The notes: generated by a model not told the origin, from the sequence alone. A stretch of 48,366 bases of DNA from Thermoplasmata archaeon (GCA_021806295.1 JAJZXS010000023.1:1-48366); one strand, 5' to 3'; counted from the first letter of the stretch, positions 36,379 to 44,571 are shown. Translations and numbers: made by a program.

Positions 36379-36418
36379 GCTCATGGAATGTTATCCTGAT
36401 TAGGTTAATCCATGGAGC
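36379..36418. repeat. Imperfect inverted repeat / hairpin between rps8e and the ABC exporter
   Basis: GCTC-ATGGA (36379-36387) pairs with TCCAT-GGAGC (36409-36418) with one bulged G, enclosing a smaller CCT/AGG hairpin. It lies about 20 bp before the first ABC gene and 60 bp before the divergent rps8e start. It could act as an operator or as an RNA hairpin in the ABC leader. Confidence 0.4.
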
Positions 36419-36437
36419 CCTGAACCTTCTATTTTCG

Positions 36438-38198
36438 GTGAAAAATACAAAAAATAAAAATAAACATAAGCAATGTTTACTTACTGTGAACAGATATTCA
36501 ATAATATTCAGGAATATAAGGGGCGTGTGGCATCTCATTGCAGTGGTGGTAGCCTCGTCACTTGCATATGCCTATCTGAGGCTTCTTGTTCCTTTATATA
36601 TCGGAGATTCAGTTAACGATCTTGTATCAAAGAATTATGCAATAATACTACACTTTGTCCTTCTTATATTCGCTGTAACCGTGGCATCCTCTGTTTTCGA
36701 CTTTCTCATTGATTACCTGTCCAATAAGGCAAGCCAGAAATTTGTGTACAATCTCAGGAAAAATGAATTCCATAAGCTGTTATCAAAAAATTACGAGTAT
36801 TTCAATAGCAATTCCACAGGCAATATACTCTCCAAATTTACAATGGATATAGAAACATTGAGGAGGCTTGTAAATATGTCACTTTCAAACCTGTTCAGCG
36901 TAACATTCCTGATAATCATAGCCGGAATTGAGTTAACAAGCCTTTATTATGGTTTTACAATAATATTCTTTATAGTAATAGCACCAATAATTTATTTTAC
37001 TGTGGTAATGCAGAGAAAACAGAGAACATTCTGGAGGTCTCTCAGAAACAAATACGGAAAAATGAACAGTATAATAAATCAGAATATCATAGGAAACAGG
37101 GTAGTAAGAAGTTTTACCGCAGAGCAGGAGGAAATAGGCAAATTCAATGATTCAACAGATTCATATTTTGAGGATTACCGTGGCATAGCAGGAGTCAGGT
37201 CACTATACAACCCACTCCTGACCTTGCTTTTGAGCCTTGCCATAGGCTTTGTGCTTATATATGGGGGTATTGAAAGCATAGATTCCATAATCTCGGTTGG
37301 GAGTGTCATAGCGGCAGTGAATATATTTACACTGGTGCTCAGGCCTGTAAGATTTTACGGCAGATACATATCTTTCTACGAAAATGGTATGGCAAGCCTT
37401 GACAGAATAAATTCTATAAACAGTGATGGTTTCGAGACACACGGAAATCTTGTTCCTGATATAAAGGGAAATATAAAACTGGAGAATCTATCATACAGTT
37501 CAGTCAAAACAACTATACTTTCCGGGATAAATATGGAAATAAAAAGAGGAGACCGTGTCGCAATAGTTGGGGAAACAGGGTCCGGCAAAACCACACTGGT
37601 CAATATAATATCGGGCCTTTACAAAAATTATAAAGGCCATGCCTACCTGGATGGAAACGAGCTGAGGGATGTTGATGATAAAATTATCAGGGAGAAGATA
37701 GGCATAGTTTCACAGGATGCCATACTGTTCTCTGGGACAATCAGGTACAACATAACCATGGGTAATAATTATCCTGACAGCGAGGTAAAAAGGGCAGCAA
37801 AGCTTTCCATGCTGGACGAATTCATTGAAAGCCTCGCATCAGGGTATGAAACCGCTGTTGGTGAAAGAGGTATCACCCTTTCAGGTGGGCAGAAGCAGAG
37901 AATTGCCATAGCCAGAATTATTATAAGAAATCCAGAGATAATAATATTTGATGATTCAACTTCTAATCTTGACGCAGATACAGAAACACAGTTCCTCAGC
38001 ACAATAAAGGAATTTATAGCAGGGAAAACAACCATAGTAATCAGCCACAAACTTTCATCTGTAATGCTTGCTGACCGTGCATTTGTCCTCGAAAATGGAA
38101 GGCTGAAGGAGGAGGGTGAGATTTCTGATTTAATCCATGAAAACGGTTATTTCTCTGATCTGTTCTCCGGTAGATTCAGGGGCGATAACATTGAATAA
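36438..38198 (+). CDS. ABC exporter half-transporter A (degenerate catalytic site)
   Basis: This has an ABCB-type membrane domain (six helices, about residues 28-310) fused to a nucleotide-binding domain. Walker A is GETGSGKTT, Q-loop IVSQDA, signature LSGGQKQR, and Walker B IIIFDDST. The residue after the Walker B Asp is Asp instead of the catalytic Glu. The H-loop His is kept (VISHKLSS). The asymmetry matches one half of a heterodimeric exporter, with the partner encoded directly downstream. GTG 36438 is the longest start and gives a very basic N-terminus; GTG 36486 is a credible alternative. Cargo is unknown, likely a lipid or drug-like molecule. Confidence 0.9.
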   Translation: MKNTKNKNKHKQCLLTVNRYSIIFRNIRGVWHLIAVVVASSLAYAYLRLLVPLYIGDSVNDLVSKNYAIILHFVLLIFAVTVASSVFDFLIDYLSNKASQKFVYNLRKNEFHKLLSKNYEYFNSNSTGNILSKFTMDIETLRRLVNMSLSNLFSVTFLIIIAGIELTSLYYGFTIIFFIVIAPIIYFTVVMQRKQRTFWRSLRNKYGKMNSIINQNIIGNRVVRSFTAEQEEIGKFNDSTDSYFEDYRGIAGVRSLYNPLLTLLLSLAIGFVLIYGGIESIDSIISVGSVIAAVNIFTLVLRPVRFYGRYISFYENGMASLDRINSINSDGFETHGNLVPDIKGNIKLENLSYSSVKTTILSGINMEIKRGDRVAIVGETGSGKTTLVNIISGLYKNYKGHAYLDGNELRDVDDKIIREKIGIVSQDAILFSGTIRYNITMGNNYPDSEVKRAAKLSMLDEFIESLASGYETAVGERGITLSGGQKQRIAIARIIIRNPEIIIFDDSTSNLDADTETQFLSTIKEFIAGKTTIVISHKLSSVMLADRAFVLENGRLKEEGEISDLIHENGYFSDLFSGRFRGDNIE

Positions 38199-39900
38199 AT
38201 ATTTTATAAGGCTGATCAGGGAGGTGCTTTCCTACCGGCGGAATTCCAGCATAATAGTCGTATCAATACTTGCCTCCTCTGTTATAGCCATGATTGGCCC
38301 CTATCTGATAGGAATAGCAACGGATTCAATCATAGCACTGAAATTCAAAATACTCATATTCCTGGCAGCAGGATACCTTGCCATATACCTTGTAAATTAT
38401 GCGGCCGAAAACCGGAGAACAAAGTATATGATGAACACCTCCCAGGAGGTTATTAAAAATCTGAGAAACCGGGCTTTCAAGAAGCTCCAGTATGTCCCGC
38501 TTAAATATTACTCTGGAAAAAATGCTGGCCAGATAATAAGCAGGATTACAAACGATGCCGAGACTTTATCGGATTTTCTTACATTCCAGCTTCCACAGGT
38601 TGTTGCGGGGATAGCCGGAATTATCGCATCTATAATTATAATGGTATACCTTGACCCGGTTTTAACACTTTATGCAGTTATCATAATTCCCATGCTTCTG
38701 GCCACAATACTGCTGATGAATAAGAAAATAAAGTTCAACTATATAAATGTAAGAAGGCGTATAGCCGAACTTACTGGAAATGTGGGTGAATCAATCAACG
38801 GCATCAAGGCTATAAAAAGCTCAGGAACAGAGGATGTGTTCAATAATAATTTCGAATCTGTAAATTCCAGGAATTACAATGCAAATGTCAGGGCGGTAAG
38901 GTTGACATCCATATTTTCCAGCATTGTCCAGGTCATAGAAGGATTGGGAATAATAATAGTCCTATATGAGGGTGGATCGGAGGTTTTCGGAAGGGTAATT
39001 AGTATAGGAATACTGGTTTCATTTATAGTTTATGTCCAGAGTTTCTTCAACCCCATAGTCCAGTTATCCCAGTTCTATAATTCCTATCAGTCCTCATCAA
39101 TCGCCATCGAAAGGATATACAAAATAATAGACGAGGATGCTGATTACAACACCGGTGGCAATAAAATTCCCGTGTTCAAGAATAAAATTTCATTTGAAAA
39201 TGTTTCCTTTGCCTATGATAGAGAGAGAATAATTAACGGCATATCCATGGATATCAGAAAGGGTCAAAAAATAGCTATAATAGGAAAAACCGGAGCTGGA
39301 AAAACTACCCTGTCAGGCCTTATTCTGAACTTTTACAAACCCACTTCTGGCTGCATAACCATGGATGGTGTTGATATAAATAGCTTCAATACACTGGAAT
39401 ACAGGAAGCTCTTCGGTGTGATACTGCAGGACCCGTTCCTATTTGAGGGCACCATACTTGAAAATGTGAGGTTTGCCAACCAAGATATTTCAGAATATGC
39501 AATAGATGCGAAGATGGAAGAACTGGGCCTTGCAACAATTCTGGGGCCACTGGGATTGGATGCTGAGGTCGGGGAAAGGGGCACAAATCTATCGGAAGGC
39601 CAGAGGCAGGCAGTATCAATACTCCGTGCCGCTGTAAATAACCCGCAGATCATCATAATGGATGAGGCAACATCCCAGCTCGATTTAAAGAATGAGGGCA
39701 TTATTCAGAATGCAATTTTCAAGTTTATGGAGGGTAAAACAATAATAACCATAGCACACCATCTGGAAACTATTGTAAATTCAGACTACATTTATTACAT
39801 AGATCATGGAAGCATACTTGAAGAAGGCACTCCAGAGGATTTAATGAACCGTGGTACAAGATTTTATGATTTATATCTGAAAAATAAATTGCTAATATAA
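38191..39900 (+). CDS. ABC exporter half-transporter B (consensus Walker B, altered signature)
   Basis: This is the partner half-transporter, again six helices plus one nucleotide-binding domain. Walker A is GKTGAGKTT, Walker B IIIMDEATSQLD with the catalytic Glu present, H-loop TIAHHLE. The signature is LSEGQ rather than LSGGQ. Together with the upstream gene this gives one competent and one degenerate ATP site, as in TM287/288-type exporters. The start is probably TTG 38191, which overlaps the upstream stop by 8 nt and gives a 569-residue protein beginning just before helix 1. The frame is open back to ATG 38137, a 62-nt overlap that I consider less likely. Confidence 0.9.
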   Translation: MNKYFIRLIREVLSYRRNSSIIVVSILASSVIAMIGPYLIGIATDSIIALKFKILIFLAAGYLAIYLVNYAAENRRTKYMMNTSQEVIKNLRNRAFKKLQYVPLKYYSGKNAGQIISRITNDAETLSDFLTFQLPQVVAGIAGIIASIIIMVYLDPVLTLYAVIIIPMLLATILLMNKKIKFNYINVRRRIAELTGNVGESINGIKAIKSSGTEDVFNNNFESVNSRNYNANVRAVRLTSIFSSIVQVIEGLGIIIVLYEGGSEVFGRVISIGILVSFIVYVQSFFNPIVQLSQFYNSYQSSSIAIERIYKIIDEDADYNTGGNKIPVFKNKISFENVSFAYDRERIINGISMDIRKGQKIAIIGKTGAGKTTLSGLILNFYKPTSGCITMDGVDINSFNTLEYRKLFGVILQDPFLFEGTILENVRFANQDISEYAIDAKMEELGLATILGPLGLDAEVGERGTNLSEGQRQAVSILRAAVNNPQIIIMDEATSQLDLKNEGIIQNAIFKFMEGKTIITIAHHLETIVNSDYIYYIDHGSILEEGTPEDLMNRGTRFYDLYLKNKLLI

Positions 39901-39901
39901 A

Positions 39902-40279
39902 CTACTGTTTATTAACATTATCCGGCGATGGTATTTTTGTGAGTTTCCCTTTAACCTTATCCGGGTCATATCTTATATCAAGCTCCTTCATTTTTTCCAT
40001 ATAAGCATCTTCAAGGTTAAAATTTAAGTGGTCTGCGATTGCAAGGCAGGAGAATAGTATATCAGAAACCTCATTTTTTATCATTGTAAGGGATTGTTTA
40101 TCTTTTCCATTTAAGATGGCTTTCTCAAAATTCTGGTCTCTCCACAGGAATATTTCCATTAGCTCATTTGATTCTATGGAGCAGTTCATTGCCAAATCCT
40201 TAAGTGTGTGAAACTGCCTCCAGTCTCTTTTATCAATAAAATCTTTCGCTATTTGCTGAAGTTCTGATAGATCAGACAT
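39902..40279 (-). CDS. MazG-like nucleotide pyrophosphohydrolase (RS21-C6/dCTPase type)
   Basis: This all-alpha NTP-PPase has 125 residues. The opening RDWRQFHTLKDLAMNCSIESNELMEIFLW follows the RS21-C6 pattern, with the metal-binding E-x2-E and later E-x2-D motif (KNEVSDILFSCLAIADHL) visible. Such enzymes hydrolyse dCTP or modified dNTPs to the monophosphate and clean the nucleotide pool. A minus-strand AATATATTTAT box at about 40299-40311 fits the ATG. Its 3' end abuts the ABC gene in convergent orientation with a 1-bp gap. Confidence 0.9.
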   Translation of the reverse strand: MSDLSELQQIAKDFIDKRDWRQFHTLKDLAMNCSIESNELMEIFLWRDQNFEKAILNGKDKQSLTMIKNEVSDILFSCLAIADHLNFNLEDAYMEKMKELDIRYDPDKVKGKLTKIPSPDNVNKQ

Positions 40280-40481
40280 GATAAGGGAGGTTAATTTATG
40301 ATAAATATATTTTGATTAAATGAACTATACTGCATAATCGATCCGGGAAATTTTCTGTCTTCCAGTCAAAAATTTTATCCTCTACTATTTATATATAAAA
40401 TTATATATGCTAAATTGATTAAGTTTAAAATAATGTATTTCAGACGCAAATCGGGCAAATCATAAATAAAGTTAATACATA

Positions 40482-40559
40482 ATGACTGAAACAGGCCGCT
40501 TTGGCATGTGTTGCATGGCATTAAAAGCGTATGTGAAGATAGGGATTGATATTGTATGA
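40482..40559 (+). other. Short upstream open frame (25 codons) overlapping the HTH gene start
   Basis: ATG 40482 opens a 25-codon frame ending TGA 40557-40559, which overlaps ATG 40556 as ATGA. Product MTETGRFGMCCMALKAYVKI plus five residues, with a Cys pair. A strong TATA stretch lies upstream at 40387-40398. It might be a translated leader peptide or chance. Confidence 0.25.
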
Positions 40560-40640
40560 AAAGTAAGGGTCATTCTAATGGAGAAAATTCAAAAAAGGGA
40601 AACGACAATTCAATTGTGAAATCAATAGTTTTTTTACGTT
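40556..40640 (+). pseudogene. Detached 5' part of the membrane-anchored HTH gene (frameshift at T7 tract)
   Basis: ATG 40556 opens a basic, polar N-terminus (MKSKGHSNGENSKKGNDNSI plus VKSIV) of the kind that precedes a first membrane helix. At the T7 run 40628-40634 the hydrophobic helix continues in another frame. Removing one T joins it to the CDS that ends at 41123, giving a 188-residue protein. The alternative, that this piece is non-coding and the gene starts later, is possible. Confidence 0.5.
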
Positions 40641-40670
40641 ATCTCAATTTTTCTTTCAGTTATAATAATA

Positions 40671-41123
40671 ATGATCTCAATTACTATCATGACAACTGTT
40701 GTTCTTCTTGGATACCGTTTGAATTCATATTATTATTATCTTATTTTTATTGTTATATCAATCAATATCGGAATTCTGGTGATTTCCCTCCGGGGTATTA
40801 TCCATACATATCCATTGTTTGCAGATCACAATAAGGAAAAAATAATCCTGATGCCATCACCTGAATCCAAGAAAACTGATGATAAACCTCCCGGAAAAGA
40901 GATACTGACAACAGAATTTTTTTCCCAGACAGAACTTGACATTATTGATCTTCTCATGAAACACAACAATGCAATGCTTCAGAGCACTATTGTTTCCTCT
41001 TCAGGAATATCCAAGGCCTCAGCCTCAAGAGCCATTACATCCCTTGAAAACAAGGGGGTAATACTAAAGAAAAGAAAGGGCGTAACAAATGAAATAATTC
41101 TTCCTGAAACCTATTTCAAATAG
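40671..41123 (+). CDS. Membrane-anchored winged-helix (MarR-like) regulator, 5' end displaced by a frameshift
   Basis: The frame encodes two transmembrane helices (the first is partly upstream of the ATG, from 40632 onward; the second about residues 20-44), a linker rich in Lys/Pro/Asp, and a C-terminal winged helix (about 82-150, TELDIIDLLMKHNN...SGISKASASRAITSLENKGVI). Membrane-tethered HTH proteins of this layout are common in archaea and are thought to sense envelope state. ATG 40671 falls in the middle of helix 1, so it is a poor natural start; a single-base deletion in the T7 tract restores a full protein from ATG 40556. A SHOCT membrane protein follows at 55 bp. Confidence is high for the domain, lower for the exact product. 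Confidence 0.7.
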   Translation: MISITIMTTVVLLGYRLNSYYYYLIFIVISINIGILVISLRGIIHTYPLFADHNKEKIILMPSPESKKTDDKPPGKEILTTEFFSQTELDIIDLLMKHNNAMLQSTIVSSSGISKASASRAITSLENKGVILKKRKGVTNEIILPETYFK

Positions 41124-41178
41124 TTCCATGAAACCTGTTTCAGATAGAGCTTAAAAGCTATTCCCGGATATATAGAGT

Positions 41179-41547
41179 ATGGAAAAGAAGATTTGGAATA
41201 TGGTTTGGATACTGGTGGCGCTTGTTGCTGTCATGGCAACTATCTCTGTTGTAATGGCCGTGCTTTTTGGTAGGAATTACTATAATGGTCCCTATCCACC
41301 GTTTAATATGCCAGTTAATGGGTACGCACGTGTTGGCATAGCTATAATGATGCCTGTAATGGCCATAATAACTATTATATTTGTTATAATATTTGTGCGT
41401 TTCTTATTAGCCAATATCAGGAGCACTTATATGGAAAGACATGGCATGTGGTCAAATAATGCTGAAAATATTGCAAAAGAAAGACTGGCAAAGGGAGAAA
41501 TAACTGAGGAGCAGTATCAGAGGATAATTGAAACATTAAGGAAGTAA
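41179..41547 (+). CDS. Two-pass membrane protein with C-terminal SHOCT domain
   Basis: This is a 122-residue protein. Helix 1 covers about residues 7-28 and helix 2 about 50-76. The C-terminal 27 residues (NIAKERLAKGEITEEQYQRI) are a SHOCT motif, a short oligomerisation helix pair. The loop between the helices is Asn/Pro/Gly-rich. A CTTAAAAGC box at about 41150-41158 fits a leaderless start. It could be a partner of the membrane HTH gene upstream, since SHOCT proteins often sit beside membrane regulators, but this is inference. Confidence 0.8.
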   Translation: MEKKIWNMVWILVALVAVMATISVVMAVLFGRNYYNGPYPPFNMPVNGYARVGIAIMMPVMAIITIIFVIIFVRFLLANIRSTYMERHGMWSNNAENIAKERLAKGEITEEQYQRIIETLRK

Positions 41548-41803
41548 TGGTGGATATTTATCACAATACCCACCATAAAAATAATATTTTTAACGGATGG
41601 GAATACTGTTAATTTTTAATGCCAATCTGACCTTCATAATTCTAATAAAAATAAACCTATTTCTGTTTTATCATAAAATAAAAACTTCAATGGTAAAATT
41701 ATAAATTTAATTCTGAAAATTAACTTCAAATTCATGCCTAAAATTATAAAATGACATAAATCGGTATTCGTACAGAAGACTCTAAAACATCCATATTATA
41801 AGA

Positions 41804-41888
41804 TGCGGAGGGTCGGATTTGAACCGGCGAACCCCTTTGGGAACAGATTTTGAGTCTGTCACCTTTAGCCTGACTCGGTAACCTCCGC
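41804..41888 (-). tRNA. tRNA-Leu (anticodon CAA)
   Basis: On the minus strand the acceptor stem GCGGAGG pairs with CCTCCGC. The anticodon stem ACAGA/TCTGT carries loop CTCAAAA (anticodon CAA, reads UUG). A long variable arm and D-loop GAGTCAGGC mark a leucine tRNA. The T arm GCCGG-TTCAAAT-CCGAC contains an A-C mismatch at the 50-64 pair. The discriminator is A at 41804; CCA is not encoded. No intron is seen. Confidence 0.96.
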
Positions 41889-42067
41889 TTTTTGATGTAC
41901 AGCATTTACAATGTCATACAAAGCTCACTTACTATTGATTATAGAGCTTATAAATTCAGTATCACAGGACTGCATAAAAATTTTAGCATTGTAATTTTTA
42001 TAACAGGAAATTACCCCAGTATCAGCATGAATCAGAAATATCATAATATATCGTATCATACCATTTT

Positions 42068-42274
42068 ATGGAAATATGCATAACAATAGACGAAGAACAC
42101 TGCAATGAATTATACAATTCATTAATACAGGATAATAATCAGGATATAACCATGGAATGTAGGGATAATAAAATAACTATTAAAATAAAAAATGCAAAAA
42201 TTTCTTCTATATACAATCTCATTGATGATATAGTAAGAGATTATGAAACCTTTAAAAAAATAGGGGAATTATAA
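42068..42274 (+). CDS. Pcc1-like small protein (possible KEOPS subunit)
   Basis: The 68-residue protein has the beta-beta-alpha order of Pcc1: a first strand MEICITID, helix with CNELYNSLIQD, strand pair DITMECRDNKITIKIK, then the long helix ISSIYNLIDDIVRDYETFKKI, which resembles the Pcc1 'L-R-x2-L-N-S' helix in position. It is slightly shorter than usual (75-85). If correct it would be the tRNA-binding dimerisation subunit of KEOPS and partner of the Cgi121-like protein at 11827. An AATATATCG box at about 42043-42051 fits a leaderless ATG. It converges on tfb with a 2-bp gap. Recognition is by eye and tentative. Confidence 0.5.
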   Translation: MEICITIDEEHCNELYNSLIQDNNQDITMECRDNKITIKIKNAKISSIYNLIDDIVRDYETFKKIGEL

Positions 42275-42276
42275 AT

Positions 42277-43212
42277 TTATTCCTCAATTGTGAGGTTGAG
42301 TTTTTCAGTTAATTCCTTGTATCTATTCCTTATGGTTACTTCTGTTACTCCTGCTACCTCTGCAATTGCCCTCTGTGTTCTCCTCTCTCCTGTAATCAAT
42401 GAGGCTATGTAAATTGCTGCAGCAGCTACGCCGGTTGGGCCCTTTCCTGATGTAAGGTCGTTGTCTATTGCCATTTTCAGGATTTCCTCTGCTCTCTTTC
42501 TGGCCTCCATTGAAAGCCTCAGTTTTGAACAGAATCTGTTTACATAATCATCAGGTTTTGATGGGAGTATGTTTAATTTCAGGTATCTTGCCATTATCCT
42601 GTAGGTTCTGCCTATTTCTTTCTTTTTAACTCTTGTAACAGAGGCAATTTCATCAAGTGTCCTGGGCACATTTGTTATCCTGCATGCAGCGTATATTGAT
42701 CCTGCAACGACACCCTCTATGGACCTTCCACGGATCATGTTCTGCTTTACTGCCTTTCTGTATATCACTGCAGATGTTTCCCTCACATCGTTTGGTATGC
42801 TCAGATTGGATGCCATCCTCTCTAATTCCTGCAATGCCTGTGAAAGGTTACGCTCGGCTGCATTTGAAACCTTGATCCTCTTCTGCCATTTCCTGAGCCT
42901 GTACAGCTGTGCCCTGTTTCTGGTGGGTATAGATTTCCCGTACGAATCTTTATTTTTCCATGATATATCTGTGGACAAACCCTTGTCATGTATTGTATAT
43001 GTCATTGGAGAACCTGTCCTTGCCCTGCTTTCGCTCTGTTCTGAGTCAAAGGCCCTCCATTCAGGTCCTTCATCAATGTAACTGTCATCAATGACCAGAC
43101 CGCAGTTTGAGCATACAAGCTCTCCACGCTCATAATCTCTAACAAGCTGTGAAGAACCACATTCCGGGCATTTATCTATTTCGTAAATATTTTTTTTCTT
43201 TTCATTTGCCAT
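42277..43212 (-). CDS. tfb: Transcription initiation factor IIB (TFB), copy 1
   Basis: This is the archaeal TFIIB homologue that bridges TBP-TATA to RNA polymerase. The N-terminal zinc ribbon has CPEC (residues 15-18) and CSNC (34-37). The B-reader/linker [23 protein letters not shown] follows, then two cyclin repeats (about 120-205 and 215-305), with the BRE-reading helix in repeat 2 ([14 protein letters not shown]). The start has a perfect GGTGAT ribosome-binding site at 43218-43223. It follows gar1 by 11 nt, the arrangement commonly seen in archaea. At 311 residues it is standard. Confidence 0.97.
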   Translation of the reverse strand: MANEKKKNIYEIDKCPECGSSQLVRDYERGELVCSNCGLVIDDSYIDEGPEWRAFDSEQSESRARTGSPMTYTIHDKGLSTDISWKNKDSYGKSIPTRNRAQLYRLRKWQKRIKVSNAAERNLSQALQELERMASNLSIPNDVRETSAVIYRKAVKQNMIRGRSIEGVVAGSIYAACRITNVPRTLDEIASVTRVKKKEIGRTYRIMARYLKLNILPSKPDDYVNRFCSKLRLSMEARKRAEEILKMAIDNDLTSGKGPTGVAAAAIYIASLITGERRTQRAIAEVAGVTEVTIRNRYKELTEKLNLTIEE

Positions 43213-43217
43213 TTTTT

Positions 43218-43223
43218 ATCACC
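43218..43223 (-). promoter_or_regulatory. Ribosome-binding site GGTGAT of tfb copy 1
   Basis: GGTGAT on the minus strand lies 5 nt before ATG 43212 and one base beyond the gar1 stop. It is a full match to the 16S rRNA 3' end of archaea and fixes the tfb start inside the gar1-tfb operon. Confidence 0.7.
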
Positions 43224-43436
43224 TTAGCATTTTATATATATTTTCTGGATATCGCTATCTTTCCCGGATATGTATGCAAGTGCATACGGATCTCTGGTAG
43301 GTCCCAGTACTTTTGTAATTTTTCCGATAACTGCGTCATGTTCATTAACCAGTTTATTATGAAGTCCGATGCAGTTATCAGCCTTCAATAATATTTCATT
43401 ATTGAAAGTATGTATTATGGTGCACTCACTTTTCAT
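43224..43436 (-). CDS. gar1: Gar1-like H/ACA RNP protein
   Basis: This is the small beta-barrel subunit of H/ACA pseudouridylation particles. The segment AVIGKITKVLGPTRDPYALAYI matches the Gar1/Naf1 core (I-G-x-V-x-D-[IV]-[FL]-G-P-x3-P-Y). Length 70 residues from ATG 43436 is typical of archaeal Gar1. ATG 43454 would place the start only 10 nt from the TATA box GTTTATATA at 43461-43470, so 43436 is preferred. It is directly upstream of tfb, a pairing conserved in many archaea, which supports the call. Confidence 0.85.
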   Translation of the reverse strand: MKSECTIIHTFNNEILLKADNCIGLHNKLVNEHDAVIGKITKVLGPTRDPYALAYISGKDSDIQKIYIKC

Positions 43437-43460
43437 ATCTATTAGTAAATGCAATAAGAG

Positions 43461-43470
43461 TATATAAACT
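43461..43470 (-). promoter_or_regulatory. TATA box of the gar1-tfb operon
   Basis: AGTTTATATA on the minus strand is centred about 29 nt before ATG 43436, so transcription should begin within a few nt of the codon. Confidence 0.6.
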
Positions 43471-43653
43471 TTCCGTAATATTATTAAAACTACCTGTTAT
43501 CATATTAAAATATTCGTGCATAAACATGTATATTGCTTGTTTTGCTTAAGTGTTATACAGTTTACTGATAAAATTTTAGCCCTGTTTTTAGCTCCTAAAT
43601 ATAATAAAGCTTTAATACTTATGGTAATATCTATTTAATATTTGGGTGTGCTT

Positions 43654-44571
43654 ATGGAAACAGATGAAATAAAAAAATGTCCAGAATGTAACTCCGCTCA
43701 TCTGGTTAAAGATTATGACAGAGGAGAATTAACATGTTTTGACTGTGGCATAGTTATTGAAGATTCCCTAATAGACCAGGGTCCTGAATGGCGTTCTTTT
43801 GATTCTGAGCAGGATGAAAAAAGGGCCAGAACCGGATCACCCATGAGCTTTTTGAGCCATGATAAGGGACTAGCAACAGAAATATCATGGTCGAATAAAG
43901 ATTATTATGGAAAACGCATACCCCATAAAAATAGGTCTCAGATTTATAGAGTTAGAAAATGGCACCAGAGGATCAGGGTAAGCAATGCGGCTGAGAGAAA
44001 TCTGGCTCTGGCATTGCAGGTTTTGAATGAAGATGGTGCAAAGCTCGGAATTCCAAAGGATATAAAAGAAAATGCTGCCCTTATTTACAGAAAAGCAGTA
44101 GAAAAAAATCTTATAAGGGGAAGAAGCATAGAAAGTATTGTATGTGCGGCAATTTACGCATCGTGCAGAATGATTAATATTCCCAGAACACTGGATGAAA
44201 TTGCCCGTGTTTCCGATGTTAATAAAAAAAAGATAGGAAAAGCATACAGGCATCTGGCAAAGGAACTGGCCCTAAACATAAAACCCACAACTCCCTATTC
44301 ATATATATCACAGTTCTGCAATAAACTGGAACTGGATAAACAGGTAATAATGGATAGTGAACATATTATCAGGCTTGCCGGAGAACACGGCATATCCACA
44401 GGTAAAGGCCCCACTGGCATTGCTGCTGCAGCCATATATATAGCAGCTATGAAAAATGGCAAGGCAAGAACCCAGAAAGATGTTGCCAGGGTATCAGGAG
44501 TAACTGAAGTAACCATAAGGAACCGTTATAAGGAAATAAGCAAAACACTGGGAATAGAAGAACCAGAATGA
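43654..44571 (+). CDS. Transcription initiation factor IIB (TFB), copy 2
   Basis: This is a second full TFB, 305 residues, with zinc ribbon CPEC/CFDC, linker [22 protein letters not shown], and both cyclin repeats ending in [14 protein letters not shown]. By eye it shares well over half of its residues with copy 1, so it is a paralogue, not a fragment. Differences cluster in the linker and repeat 1 and could change promoter choice. ATG 43654 has GGGTG 5-7 nt upstream; the frame is open to TTG 43642. It points away from copy 1 across the gar1 promoter. Multiple TFBs let archaea run separate regulons; which genes this one serves is unknown. Confidence 0.93.
   Translation: METDEIKKCPECNSAHLVKDYDRGELTCFDCGIVIEDSLIDQGPEWRSFDSEQDEKRARTGSPMSFLSHDKGLATEISWSNKDYYGKRIPHKNRSQIYRVRKWHQRIRVSNAAERNLALALQVLNEDGAKLGIPKDIKENAALIYRKAVEKNLIRGRSIESIVCAAIYASCRMINIPRTLDEIARVSDVNKKKIGKAYRHLAKELALNIKPTTPYSYISQFCNKLELDKQVIMDSEHIIRLAGEHGISTGKGPTGIAAAAIYIAAMKNGKARTQKDVARVSGVTEVTIRNRYKEISKTLGIEEPE

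Noticed and set aside
40556-40834. 92-codon frame read straight through from ATG 40556
   Set aside because: After the T7 run the translation becomes Asn/Tyr/Cys-rich noise, while the overlapping frame gives membrane helices and a winged helix. Only its first 26 or so codons are kept as the likely true N-terminus.
41548-41803. Possible gene in the AT-rich gap before tRNA-Leu(CAA)
   Set aside because: No open frame of protein-like composition on either strand; only A/T-rich stretches.
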